DNA from: an uncultured Acidimicrobiales bacterium
GTDB lineage: Bacteria > Actinomycetota > Acidimicrobiia > Acidimicrobiales > SZUA-35
DNA: 64,000 nt
NCBI GenBank assembly: GCA_937976305.1
Contig: CALJSB010000007.1
Coordinates: 1-64,000 of the forward strand
Direction: 5' to 3'
In this document: positions 33,844-41,120 of the stretch, piece after piece
How the letters are laid out: each line of letters begins with the position of its first letter
How positions within the stretch are numbered: the stretch's first letter is position 1
The notes under the pieces: model-generated
Told to the model about the DNA's origin: nothing
Database searches by the model: none
The model's input: only the letters and a program-made list of their open reading frames with translations
Position numbers and translations under genes: made by a program

Positions 33844-35264
33844 GAGGCGCGCTCCTTCGCGGCGATGGCGGCGATTGCCACTTCGCGATCATCAAACGGA
33901 ATCTCTTTGTCGCCAATCACCTGGGTTACCTCATGGCCTTTGCCGGCAATGAGAACGACGTCTCCAGGCTGGGTTTCGTTTACCGCCATCTCGATCGCAA
34001 CTCGGCGATCTTCTTCTACCGCAACTGCGGCCCGAGGCGAGGCGGGAATTCCGGCCGCAATCTCGGCGATGATCGCAGCTGGCGACTCACTTCGAGGATT
34101 GTCGGACGTCACGATGACCATGTCGGCGGCCGCCGCGGCAGCGGCGCCCATCATCGGTCGCTTCTCTCGATCTCTGTCGCCTCCGCAGCCGAACACAACA
34201 ATGACTCGATTGTCGCCGGCCGTCTGTCGAGCCGCTTCCAGCACGGCGGCCAGCGCATCCGGCTTGTGGGCGTAATCGACAGCGACGTGGTAGTTCTGAC
34301 CGAGACTGACGAATTCGAACCGTCCGCGCGGCGCATCCACGCGACACAGCCCATCGGCGATGTCCGCTGCATCGACTCCAAGCCGTTCGGCACTGAGTGC
34401 CACTAGCAGAGCGTTCAAGACGTTGTGGCGGCCAGCGAGGCGCAACACGACTTCGTGACCCCTGAAGCCGAACCGGTTGATCGGTCCTTCGCTCTGCAGA
34501 TCTTCCGCATCGGCCAAAGAGTACGGGACGGCCTCGATCTGAGGGGCGAGGCTAGCGAGGATGTCTCGACCGGCCGGGTCGTCGGCGTTGACGATGGCAA
34601 CCGAGGTGTACTCGGGTGTGAAGAGCAGCCGCTTGGCTTCGAGGTAGTCCTCTGACGTGCCGTGAAAGTCGAGATGGTCGTGGCCGAGGTTCGTGAAGCC
34701 ACTGATAGCAAACGTCGTGCCTCGTACCCGCCCAAGCGACAACGCGTGCGACGACACCTCAACCGCGATGGCTTCGGCTCCGGCATCACAGTCGGCGCGA
34801 AGCGTTCGCTGGAAGTCGGGAGCTTCGGGGGTTGTCCGAGCGCCCGAGAGCGTTCCGTGGGCCGTGGTTTTCACGTCGGCATGATTCAGCACGTCCGACA
34901 GCATCTGCGTCACGGAGGTCTTGCCGCTCGTGCCGGTCACCCCGATCACAGACGTTTCGCGTGAGGCGTCGCCAAACACACAGCTGGACGCAGGCCCGAG
35001 GGCGGCTCGAACGTCGTCGACAAGAATCTCGGGGACGCCGAGGTCGAGCCGACGCTGTACGAGCAATGAACCTGCACCGTGTTCCACGGCACCGGCGGCG
35101 TAGTCGTGCCCATCAGCGTTCTCTCCGACTACACACGCAAACAGTCCACCGGCCGCAACTGCTCGCGAGTCGTGAGTGATGGAGTTGATCGAGGTCTCGC
35201 CGTGTCCGCTGAGTTCGCCGCCGACGCGTTCAGCCACGTCACCCACGGTCACGGCCGGACTCAT
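33840..35264 (-). CDS. murE: UDP-MurNAc-tripeptide synthetase (meso-diaminopimelate-adding MurE)
   Basis: This 474-residue Mur ligase has the P-loop GVTGTSGKTSVTQML, the TTPE uridine-binding segment (SGARTTPEAPDFQ), AIAVEVSSHALSLGRV and NLGHDHLDFHGTSEDY. TSDNPRSESP carries the DNPR motif that selects meso-diaminopimelate in MurE enzymes. LIAGKGHEVTQVIGDKEIPFDD follows. A meso-DAP-type peptidoglycan is therefore predicted. It overlaps ftsI and mraY by 4 nt each, so there is no room for murF. The single-ligase length excludes a MurE-MurF fusion. Confidence 0.96.
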   Translation of the reverse strand: MSPAVTVGDVAERVGGELSGHGETSINSITHDSRAVAAGGLFACVVGENADGHDYAAGAVEHGAGSLLVQRRLDLGVPEILVDDVRAALGPASSCVFGDASRETSVIGVTGTSGKTSVTQMLSDVLNHADVKTTAHGTLSGARTTPEAPDFQRTLRADCDAGAEAIAVEVSSHALSLGRVRGTTFAISGFTNLGHDHLDFHGTSEDYLEAKRLLFTPEYTSVAIVNADDPAGRDILASLAPQIEAVPYSLADAEDLQSEGPINRFGFRGHEVVLRLAGRHNVLNALLVALSAERLGVDAADIADGLCRVDAPRGRFEFVSLGQNYHVAVDYAHKPDALAAVLEAARQTAGDNRVIVVFGCGGDRDREKRPMMGAAAAAAADMVIVTSDNPRSESPAAIIAEIAAGIPASPRAAVAVEEDRRVAIEMAVNETQPGDVVLIAGKGHEVTQVIGDKEIPFDDREVAIAAIAAKERAS

Positions 35265-37120
35265 TCTTCGCTCCCCGGTGCCGCTGTTTCGGTGATGCCT
35301 GACGCCCCGGCGTTTGGCGCTGGTGTCCCTCGCACGAGATCACCACTGTCGACGAAGTTTTCGCCCGGGGGAATCCCGAGAATGCGGAGCGAGTACTGCG
35401 CAATGTCAGCAAAGACAGGGGCGGCGACGCGACCAGCGGTGTTGTCGGTCTGCGGCTCGTCCACGACAACCGTGATCGAGAGCTGGGGGTTCTCCGCCGG
35501 CAGGAACCCAGCGAAGCTCACGATGTAGCGGCGGTTCCCGTTGTAGCCATAGGTCAGCGGCGCATCTGGTCCCTCGCGGAAGACCTTCCAGGCCGTTCCG
35601 GTCTTGCCGGCGACGCTGTAGCCGGGCACGGCAGCAGCAGAGCCGGTACCGGTTTCGTGTTCGACAACGCCAACGAGCATGTCGGTGACCTCATCAGCGG
35701 TGGCACCACCGACAACTCGGCGGGACCCCTGCTGCGCCACGTTGTGCGATTCGCCCTCGGCATCGACGGTCATCCGAACGAGCGTGGGCGGCACATACAA
35801 CCCGCCGTTGGCAATCACGTTGTATGCAGCGTTGAGCTGGACGGCATTGGACGTGACGCCCTGACCGATCGGAATCGAGCCGAGGTCACTGCCGTACCAA
35901 TCGTCCGGATCGGCAACTCGGCCGCGAGCTTCGTGCCGGAATTCCAGCCCAGTCGGCTGGCCCAACCCAAACGCAAGCAGGTAGTCGTGCAGCGTCTCTT
36001 TGCCCAGCTGCTCAGCCAAACGAATCGTGCCGACATTCATCGACTGCGAGATGATCTGGCTCATTGGATACGGCGCAGCGACGTGACCGGCACCGTGTTC
36101 GAAGAACTCGACATCGCCGACCTGAACCGACGCTGGCACATCGATGAGCGTGTCCTGTGTCATCCCGAGCTGCTCGACCGCAGCCGCCGCCGTGACGATC
36201 TTCAGCACCGAACCGGGTTCGAACGTCTCGACCAGCGTTGCGTTGTGGAGCGGGACCGAACACGTGCCGTTCTCGTTCCGCACGACGGTTGCCATGGCGA
36301 GAATCTCACCGGTGCGAGGATCGCTCACAACAGCTTGGGCGCCGTTGGCCCGAGTTTCCTGGCAGTGCTCGATGAGCGACTCCTCGACCACATGCTGGAT
36401 CCGATGATCCAGCGTGAGAATCAGATCGTGACCTTCGACCGCAGGGTCGACGGAATGAAAGCCGCCGGTGATCGAACCAAAGACGCCGCGCTCGATCGTC
36501 TCGGAACCAGATCGTCCCTGCATGAGTTCATCGAACTGCCACTCGAGGCCGTACGTGCCGTTCTCGTCCGGGTCCACGCCGCCGATAATTGGTCGGGCCA
36601 GTGTGCCATTCGGGTAGACGCGGTCTTCGAAGCGTCGAACGAAGACACCAGACAAGACCCCTCGCTGTGCCTCATCGTCAGCCAGGGCTTCGAGCTGTTG
36701 AAAGGCAACATCGGAGATTTCGGGAACGATCATCGAGAAGCGATCCGCAGGACCACTCCCCCGAAGAGCTGTTTCGACGACCGACGGCTCGAGACCCAAA
36801 ACAGGAGCAAGAACCGCTGCGGTTGCTCCCGGTTGCTCGATCATCGACGGGTCAGCGACAACCTCGAATCCGGGGGTCGAGGTCGCAAGCACGAATCCGT
36901 CACGATCGAGAATCGAACCGCGATAGCCCGAAAGGGTCTGGGTTCGAATTCGTTGGCTCAGGCCAACGTCTTGGTAGCGCTCGGGACGGAGGGCCTGAAG
37001 ATCGACAAGCACCGCTGAGAACAAGCCACCAATAACGACGAGCGTGCCCAAGAGAGCCAGCATCCTCCGGCGAGGATCGGGGGCGGAACGAGTCCGCTTG
37101 GAAGAACGCTGCGTGCTCAC
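35261..37120 (-). CDS. ftsI: Class B penicillin-binding protein FtsI (PBP3)
   Basis: This 619-residue septal transpeptidase has a short cytoplasmic basic N-terminus, one membrane helix (MLALLGTLVVIGGLFSAVLV) and a pedestal domain starting YRGSILDRDGFVLATS. The transpeptidase domain carries SxxK as EPGSVLKIVT, SxN as SQSMN and KTG as VAGKTGTAWK. A C-terminal Pro/Ala-rich tail of ~40 residues follows. No PASTA domain is seen. The start is GTG overlapping the ftsL stop. It should act with FtsW encoded in the same operon. Confidence 0.95.
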   Translation of the reverse strand: MSTQRSSKRTRSAPDPRRRMLALLGTLVVIGGLFSAVLVDLQALRPERYQDVGLSQRIRTQTLSGYRGSILDRDGFVLATSTPGFEVVADPSMIEQPGATAAVLAPVLGLEPSVVETALRGSGPADRFSMIVPEISDVAFQQLEALADDEAQRGVLSGVFVRRFEDRVYPNGTLARPIIGGVDPDENGTYGLEWQFDELMQGRSGSETIERGVFGSITGGFHSVDPAVEGHDLILTLDHRIQHVVEESLIEHCQETRANGAQAVVSDPRTGEILAMATVVRNENGTCSVPLHNATLVETFEPGSVLKIVTAAAAVEQLGMTQDTLIDVPASVQVGDVEFFEHGAGHVAAPYPMSQIISQSMNVGTIRLAEQLGKETLHDYLLAFGLGQPTGLEFRHEARGRVADPDDWYGSDLGSIPIGQGVTSNAVQLNAAYNVIANGGLYVPPTLVRMTVDAEGESHNVAQQGSRRVVGGATADEVTDMLVGVVEHETGTGSAAAVPGYSVAGKTGTAWKVFREGPDAPLTYGYNGNRRYIVSFAGFLPAENPQLSITVVVDEPQTDNTAGRVAAPVFADIAQYSLRILGIPPGENFVDSGDLVRGTPAPNAGASGITETAAPGSEE

Positions 37121-37617
37121 GGAGCGGACGCACCGATCGCGCTGCTCGAGAGTTCGACATCGGCCACCGCCGGCCCCCGGTTCGACACCTGGGGCGCCTC
37201 GGGCTGGGCAGGGTCGACACCATCGATCACGGCTGGCTGCTCAGGAACATCGACAGCAACGATGTACAGCGGTTCAACGGCTCGGACCATTCCAAGTGCG
37301 CGAGCACGGTCGGTGATGGCTGTCGGCGAGGATGCCTCGACCACATCTCGCTCCAGTTGAGCCTGGACCTTGCGAGCCTCGGCGACCTCGGTCCGCAACT
37401 GATCGAGTTCGAGCTGTCCCTCGACCAACCGGGCCTGTGCGTAGGCGACCACAAACATTCCGGCGACGAGAACAAACATGCTGGCGGCTGCGGTGCGGCG
37501 CCGCCGGGCCTTCAGCTGAGCGATGCGCGGATCAACGAGGCGCAGGTTGGCGCGACGCGCTTTCGGCGCCGGCTTTGCGGCGCGAGGCGAGGCCTTGCGA
37601 GCGGCGGCTGCGCTCAT
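37117..37617 (-). CDS. ftsL: Divisome protein FtsL
   Basis: This 166-residue bitopic protein has an Arg/Ala/Lys-rich cytoplasmic segment (~45 residues), one membrane helix (ASMFVLVAGMFVVAYAQ) and a short leucine-zipper-like coiled coil (VEGQLELDQLRTEVAEARKVQAQL). The RARALGMV motif follows, which in FtsL/DivIC proteins is the conserved A..LGM. The C-terminal 50 residues are Pro/Ala-rich. It is assigned by architecture and by its place between rsmH and ftsI, with 4-nt overlaps at both ends. Confidence 0.88.
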   Translation of the reverse strand: MSAAAARKASPRAAKPAPKARRANLRLVDPRIAQLKARRRRTAAASMFVLVAGMFVVAYAQARLVEGQLELDQLRTEVAEARKVQAQLERDVVEASSPTAITDRARALGMVRAVEPLYIVAVDVPEQPAVIDGVDPAQPEAPQVSNRGPAVADVELSSSAIGASAP

Positions 37618-38624
37618 GCGGCAACCGCCGAACGCTCGATACCCCGAAGCCGGGCACTGGCGGCACGGCGGTTGCGAGCGATCTCATCGTCGCTCGGGCG
37701 GCGAGAGAGCGGACGCAGCATGGTGAACTCGGGTTCGGTGGCGGGTACCGGGATCCCGGGCGGAACGTCCACCGTGCTGCGTCCGCGAAACACGTCCTTC
37801 ACGATCCGGTCCTCGCCGCTGTGATAGGTGAGGACCAGACCTCGCCCGCCGACGGCCAAGGCACCAACTGCGGCCTCGAGTGCGGGACGAAGGACGGTGA
37901 GTTCGTCATTGACATGAATTCGAAGAGCTTGAAAAGTTCGCTTGGCCGGGTGACCGCCCTTGCGGCGAGCCGCGGCGGGGATCGAGGACACGACGGCCTC
38001 TGCCAGCTCTGTCGTAGAGGAGAACGGCCGTTGGGCGACGATCGACCTGGCGATCCTCGACGCGAATCGTTCGTCGCCGTTGCGGCGCAGAATCGATGCG
38101 AGCTCTCGTTCGTCTGTTGTGTTGACGACGTCTGCTGCGCTGAGCGGAGCATCGCTGTCCATCCGCATGTCGAGAGGGCCGTCGTGACGGAAGCTGAAAC
38201 CCCGCTCGGCCCGGTCGAGCTGCGGAGAACTCACGCCGAGATCGAAGAGAAAGCCGCTGAGATGCTCAATGCCAGAGGCGCGAAGCAGATCAGACAGTTG
38301 GTCGAACCGGGCTCGCTCGAGTTGGACACGGCCCGGGCGAGCCGATGCAAGCGCCGAAAGTCGTTCGGTTGCAGCGGCAAGCGCATCGCCGTCTCGGTCG
38401 ATGCCGAGCAGTCCGAGCCCATCGTGGGCGTCGAGAATGGCAAGCGCGTGTCCAGCACCGCCGAGGGTGGCGTCGACAAAGACACCAGACGGCACCTCGC
38501 TGAGCAAGGCAACGATCTCGGTGGCCATGACTGGCGTGTGCTCGAATGCCGGTTCCTCCGTTGATGGCGGAGCCTCGGCCTGATGAGCCTCAGGAGCTGA
38601 GGGAATGCGCGGATCGTCTGACAT
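37614..38624 (-). CDS. rsmH: 16S rRNA (cytosine-1402-N4) methyltransferase
   Basis: This 336-residue SAM-dependent enzyme (also called MraW) methylates C1402 of 16S rRNA. Motifs are HTPVMATEIVALL, FVDATLGGAGHALAIL (SAM-binding), LLGIDRDGDALAAA, FLFDLGVSSPQLDRAERGFSF and the C-terminal TFQALRIHVNDEL and YHSGEDRIVKDVF. The N-terminal ~25 residues are Pro/Glu-rich and not part of the fold. A 310-nt gap separates it from mraZ, larger than elsewhere in the cluster, so a local promoter or leader is possible. Confidence 0.96.
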   Translation of the reverse strand: MSDDPRIPSAPEAHQAEAPPSTEEPAFEHTPVMATEIVALLSEVPSGVFVDATLGGAGHALAILDAHDGLGLLGIDRDGDALAAATERLSALASARPGRVQLERARFDQLSDLLRASGIEHLSGFLFDLGVSSPQLDRAERGFSFRHDGPLDMRMDSDAPLSAADVVNTTDERELASILRRNGDERFASRIARSIVAQRPFSSTTELAEAVVSSIPAAARRKGGHPAKRTFQALRIHVNDELTVLRPALEAAVGALAVGGRGLVLTYHSGEDRIVKDVFRGRSTVDVPPGIPVPATEPEFTMLRPLSRRPSDDEIARNRRAASARLRGIERSAVAA

Positions 38625-38934
38625 GAGTCGCCCAGCGGCGTTCCGGTCTCGAACCGGTCATCGGTAGCCCCCCGGGGAACGGGCGTGCGCCAGGATTTAT
38701 CCCCTGATACGCACTAGAGGGGTAGCGGGCGGAGTTGTGGGGCAGAAGCACCCTTCTCCATTACCCGGGAGGCAACCGATGAACGAGTCGTATGTGGTCC
38801 CGCCTCGCTCCTTTCTTGGTGAGGTTCCAGTGACAAGTTCTGAATGTCTGTCGGAGCAGCAGGTCGTGCTGTATTTCTTTGCTGTCTTGATTTCCTGTGC
38901 TGTCTTGCGTGTTGCTGAGTTGGCGGTGTGAGGG
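38625..38934. other. Structured gap between mraZ and rsmH
   Basis: This 310-nt stretch is the largest gap in the division cluster. On the minus strand (the operon strand) two hairpins are visible: CCCCT/AGGGG at 38701-38722, and CCGGT/ACCGG with a 5-nt loop at 38643-38657, 18 nt before the rsmH ATG. GC content is lower near 38830-38930 than in the flanking genes. Actinobacteria such as mycobacteria carry the mraW RNA motif in this location. I cannot verify a match to it. Confidence 0.45.
38779..38931 (+). CDS. Possible small membrane protein antisense to the mraZ-rsmH gap
   Basis: A 50-codon frame starts at ATG 38779 with a strong GGGAGG Shine-Dalgarno and a 6-nt spacer. The C-terminal half is hydrophobic (VVLYFFAVLISCAVLRVAELAV), enough for one membrane helix. 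Against it, third-position GC is only about half, unlike the neighbours. It lies opposite to the operon, ending 3 nt from the mraZ stop. No known family is recognised. It could equally be chance within a structured leader. Confidence 0.3.
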   Translation: MNESYVVPPRSFLGEVPVTSSECLSEQQVVLYFFAVLISCAVLRVAELAV

Positions 38935-39357
38935 TCAGAGACCCAAACGGTTGATCGCATCGGCGTACTCACTGCCGACGTCACCGCCCTGGTCGAGCTC
39001 GTAGCGATCAGATGGCCAGATTTCGACCCGTTCGATCAATCCACTGATCACGACCTGAGAATCGAACTCGAGATCATCGAGCAGCGTCCTCGGCAAGGTG
39101 ATTCGACCCGCTGAGTCGAGCTTCACTTCATTCACGTTTGTCGTGAACTTCCTGAAGATCTGATTCGAGATCAGGCCCTGCTCGCGATACCCCATCCACT
39201 TCTGGGCAACGTCTGCAAAGCCTTCCTCACTCCACAGCCCAATACAGCTGTCGAGACGGGTCACATATCCGCGAGCGGCCACTGAGGCCCGGTAGGGAGC
39301 GGGCAGCACAACTCGACCTTTGGCGTCGAGTGAATGTTCATGCTGTCCGACAAACAC
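38935..39357 (-). CDS. mraZ: Transcriptional regulator MraZ
   Basis: This 140-residue protein has two SpoVT-AbrB-like domains, each with the signature DxxGR(V/I)xLP: LDAKGRVVLP and LDSAGRITLP. It forms a ring that binds direct repeats upstream of its own operon and usually represses it. The GTG at 39357 with GGAG and an 8-nt spacer puts FVGQHEHSLD at the N-terminus, as in the family. Longer frames back to 39513 would run through the promoter. It is the first gene of the division/wall cluster. Confidence 0.95.
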   Translation of the reverse strand: MFVGQHEHSLDAKGRVVLPAPYRASVAARGYVTRLDSCIGLWSEEGFADVAQKWMGYREQGLISNQIFRKFTTNVNEVKLDSAGRITLPRTLLDDLEFDSQVVISGLIERVEIWPSDRYELDQGGDVGSEYADAINRLGL

Positions 39358-39438
39358 CGTTGCGGCTCCGACTGTCAAGAAACGTTCGTGTGGAGAGCGA
39401 TCCGACTTTTGGTCCCTGGATGTCGCCGCCTGGGTGGT

Positions 39439-39513
39439 GGTGACACTTGCTGACCTTAACTGGGCTGTTCTCCCACTGCTCAACACTTTATGACACTTCG
39501 CCCCACTTGGCAA
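39439..39513 (-). promoter_or_regulatory. mraZ operon promoter with MraZ-box-like repeats
   Basis: On the minus strand TTGCCA (39513-39508) and TAAAGT (39490-39485) are 17 nt apart, a good housekeeping promoter 130 nt upstream of the mraZ GTG. Four abutting 10-bp units cover it: AAGTGGGGCG, AAGTGTCATA, AAGTGTTGAG and CAGTGGGAGA (39508 to 39469). A fifth in-phase copy, AAGTGTCACC, is at 39448-39439. MraZ is known to bind GTGGG/AAAGTG-type direct repeats spaced by 10 bp, so this is probably its autoregulatory operator. Confidence 0.7.
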
Positions 39514-39674
39514 TCATTTCGAGACATTCCGCGCGCACGCAACCACCCCTTGTGGGGAACACTCGTTCGCTTTTGCGGAGGGCTCGAGTCGTTGACCTGG
39601 GAGAACGCCACCAGCGGTCACCTGCGCGCACCAGGTGAGAAATTCGGAAATTTGTTCAGCGCTACGCTGACCCC
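39514..39674. other. Divergent gap between mraZ promoter and lipoate-ligase-like gene
   Basis: This stretch of 161 nt lies beyond the mraZ promoter. It must hold the plus-strand promoter of the lipoate-ligase-like gene, but no convincing hexamer pair was found. CCCCTTGTGGGG at 39546-39557 is a short inverted repeat. No RNA gene was recognised. Confidence 0.3.
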
Positions 39675-40436
39675 GTGGCGAGTCAGCCCTGGGAGGTCGA
39701 ATTCAGCGAAGGGTTGGCGCAGGAGTTCCACGCCCGAGACCTCCGGGACACCTCCGAACCAACGGCGCTGTTTCACGACATTCCGGGCCCGGCCGCCGTT
39801 CTCGGCAGCACACAAGACCTCGGTGTGATCAAACCCTCGCTACAGAAGGCACTCGCTAGGGCCGCTACAGCAGCTGGCGCCACAACAACAGGCGCGACAA
39901 CAACAGGCGCGACAACAACAGAGAACGGCCACAACGTCGAGGTATGTCGCCGACGCAGTGGCGGTGGCCTCGTCGTTCTCGAGCCCGGTCGCTTCGTGTG
40001 GGTCGACCTCGTGCTGCCACGCAACCACTCGCTCTGGGACGACGACGTGAACCGCTCGTTTCAATGGGTCGGCGAACTGTGGGTGGACGCGCTCGCCGCC
40101 GTTGGTGTTGCGCCCGCTCGGGCTCACGATGGCCCGCTTCTCCGACGAAGCCATGGCGCTGCGGTCTGCTTTGCCGGTCTCGGACCAGGTGAGGTCGTTG
40201 TTGGGCCACAAAACCACAAAGTGGTCGGGCTATCGCAGCGTCGAACACGAGAGCACGCCAGGTTTCAGTGCCTCGCTGTCACCGGCTGGTCACAGAGCCT
40301 CGTCGAACAGATCGTGAACCCCGCGGCGCTCCCCCACGACCTCGATCTCGACGAACTCAAGATCGGGCTGCCCCTTCGTGCTCCCACCTTTGCGCTCGAC
40401 GATCTGGTCTCAGCCGTCATCGCTCGGTTGCCCTGA
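39675..40436 (+). CDS. Lipoate/biotin protein ligase A-like protein
   Basis: This 253-residue protein resembles the LplA/LipB fold (BPL_LplA_LipB), which transfers or activates lipoate or octanoate. The conserved binding loop reads CRRRSGGGLVVLEPGRFVWVDLVLPR. The more usual form is RR.SGGG.V.H..G. The catalytic Lys region (GGQKI..G.A/S) may correspond to GPQNHKVVGLSQRR. A 15-bp repeat adds three GATTT units just before the binding loop. The start is GTG. Substrate is not certain, and residues differ from classic LplA, so a related acyl carrier function is possible. Confidence 0.75.
   Translation: MASQPWEVEFSEGLAQEFHARDLRDTSEPTALFHDIPGPAAVLGSTQDLGVIKPSLQKALARAATAAGATTTGATTTGATTTENGHNVEVCRRRSGGGLVVLEPGRFVWVDLVLPRNHSLWDDDVNRSFQWVGELWVDALAAVGVAPARAHDGPLLRRSHGAAVCFAGLGPGEVVVGPQNHKVVGLSQRRTREHARFQCLAVTGWSQSLVEQIVNPAALPHDLDLDELKIGLPLRAPTFALDDLVSAVIARLP
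39876..39920. repeat. Three in-frame 15-bp repeats in the lipoate-ligase-like gene
   Basis: GGCGC(C/G)ACAACAACA occurs three times in tandem (39876, 39891, 39906), encoding GATTT three times in a loop before the substrate-binding motif. Copies differ at one base. Confidence 0.85.
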
Positions 40437-40509
40437 CATGCGCTGTCGCAGCGGCGCTCGCCACAAACGGTAGGTACCCAACGGATTCGTCGGACTACTG
40501 TCGTGGGGC

Positions 40510-41007
40510 ATGAGCCGGGCCCTCGTGTTGAACGCAACCTACGAGCCAATCGGCGTCGTGTCTGGACGTCGTGCGGTCGTCCTCGCCCTCTCCAACAAGG
40601 TCGATGTCTTGAAGAGCACAGACATTGTGATCAGCTCGGAGCAGCTCGAGCTTGCCATCCCGTCTGTGGTGAGGCTCCGCTACTTCGTCAAGGTTCCGTA
40701 TCGCCGCGAGGCGCCACTCAGCCGGCGAGCCGTGTTCGCCAGAGATCAGGGCCGTTGTCAGTACTGCTCGAAGTCGGCCGAGAGCATCGACCACGTGCAT
40801 CCCCGCTCAAAGGGCGGCAAGCACGAGTGGACCAACGTCGTCGCATGTTGCCGACGCTGCAACACACTCAAAGGTGATCGACTCTTGGCCGAGTGTTCGC
40901 TCCGACTGAAGTCGCGGCCAGCTGCACCGACCCAAATGGTGTGGGTCAAGGTGGCTGCCGGCTCCGTCCCACCAGCGTGGAACGAGTACCTCAGCACTGC
41001 GGCGTAG
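40510..41007 (+). CDS. HNH endonuclease family protein
   Basis: This 165-residue protein contains an HNH nuclease domain at ~75-120. CQYCSKSAESIDHVHPRSKGGKHEWTN with the central DHVHP, followed by VACCRRCNTLKGDR, gives a zinc-binding CxxC...CxxC framework and the HNH catalytic His. The N-terminal SRALVLNATYEPIGVVSGRRAVVL is typical of a widespread actinobacterial and cyanobacterial HNH family, of unclear role. No partner methylase or phage gene is nearby, so it is unlikely to be a restriction enzyme. Confidence 0.88.
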   Translation: MSRALVLNATYEPIGVVSGRRAVVLALSNKVDVLKSTDIVISSEQLELAIPSVVRLRYFVKVPYRREAPLSRRAVFARDQGRCQYCSKSAESIDHVHPRSKGGKHEWTNVVACCRRCNTLKGDRLLAECSLRLKSRPAAPTQMVWVKVAAGSVPPAWNEYLSTAA

Positions 41008-41120
41008 GCGCCCATAGCTCTGCGGCGTAGGGCGCCAGGGTGCCGCGCCCGCTCGCTTCACCGGTCCCACCCAAACGAGCAGTTCTCCCTGAGTTGACTA
41101 CCCGGTCTAGTCTTGGCTTC

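Noticed and set aside
35657-37018. Long plus-strand open frame (about 450 codons) inside ftsI
   Set aside because: It lies opposite a gene with all PBP motifs. Its translation is Arg/Asp/Val-rich without any family pattern and is a shadow of high-GC codon use. The same applies to long antisense frames at 33.0-34.3, 37.3-38.6, 56.2-57.3 and 60.2-61.3 kb.
38641-38658. TPsiC-arm-like hairpin (CCGGTTCGAGACCGG on the minus strand)
   Set aside because: The loop resembles a tRNA T-arm, but no acceptor partner, anticodon arm or D-arm can be placed upstream, so it is not a tRNA gene.
40510-41007. HNH protein as part of a restriction or mobile system
   Set aside because: No methylase, integrase, phage or toxin-antitoxin genes lie nearby, and this HNH family is widespread as a stand-alone gene.
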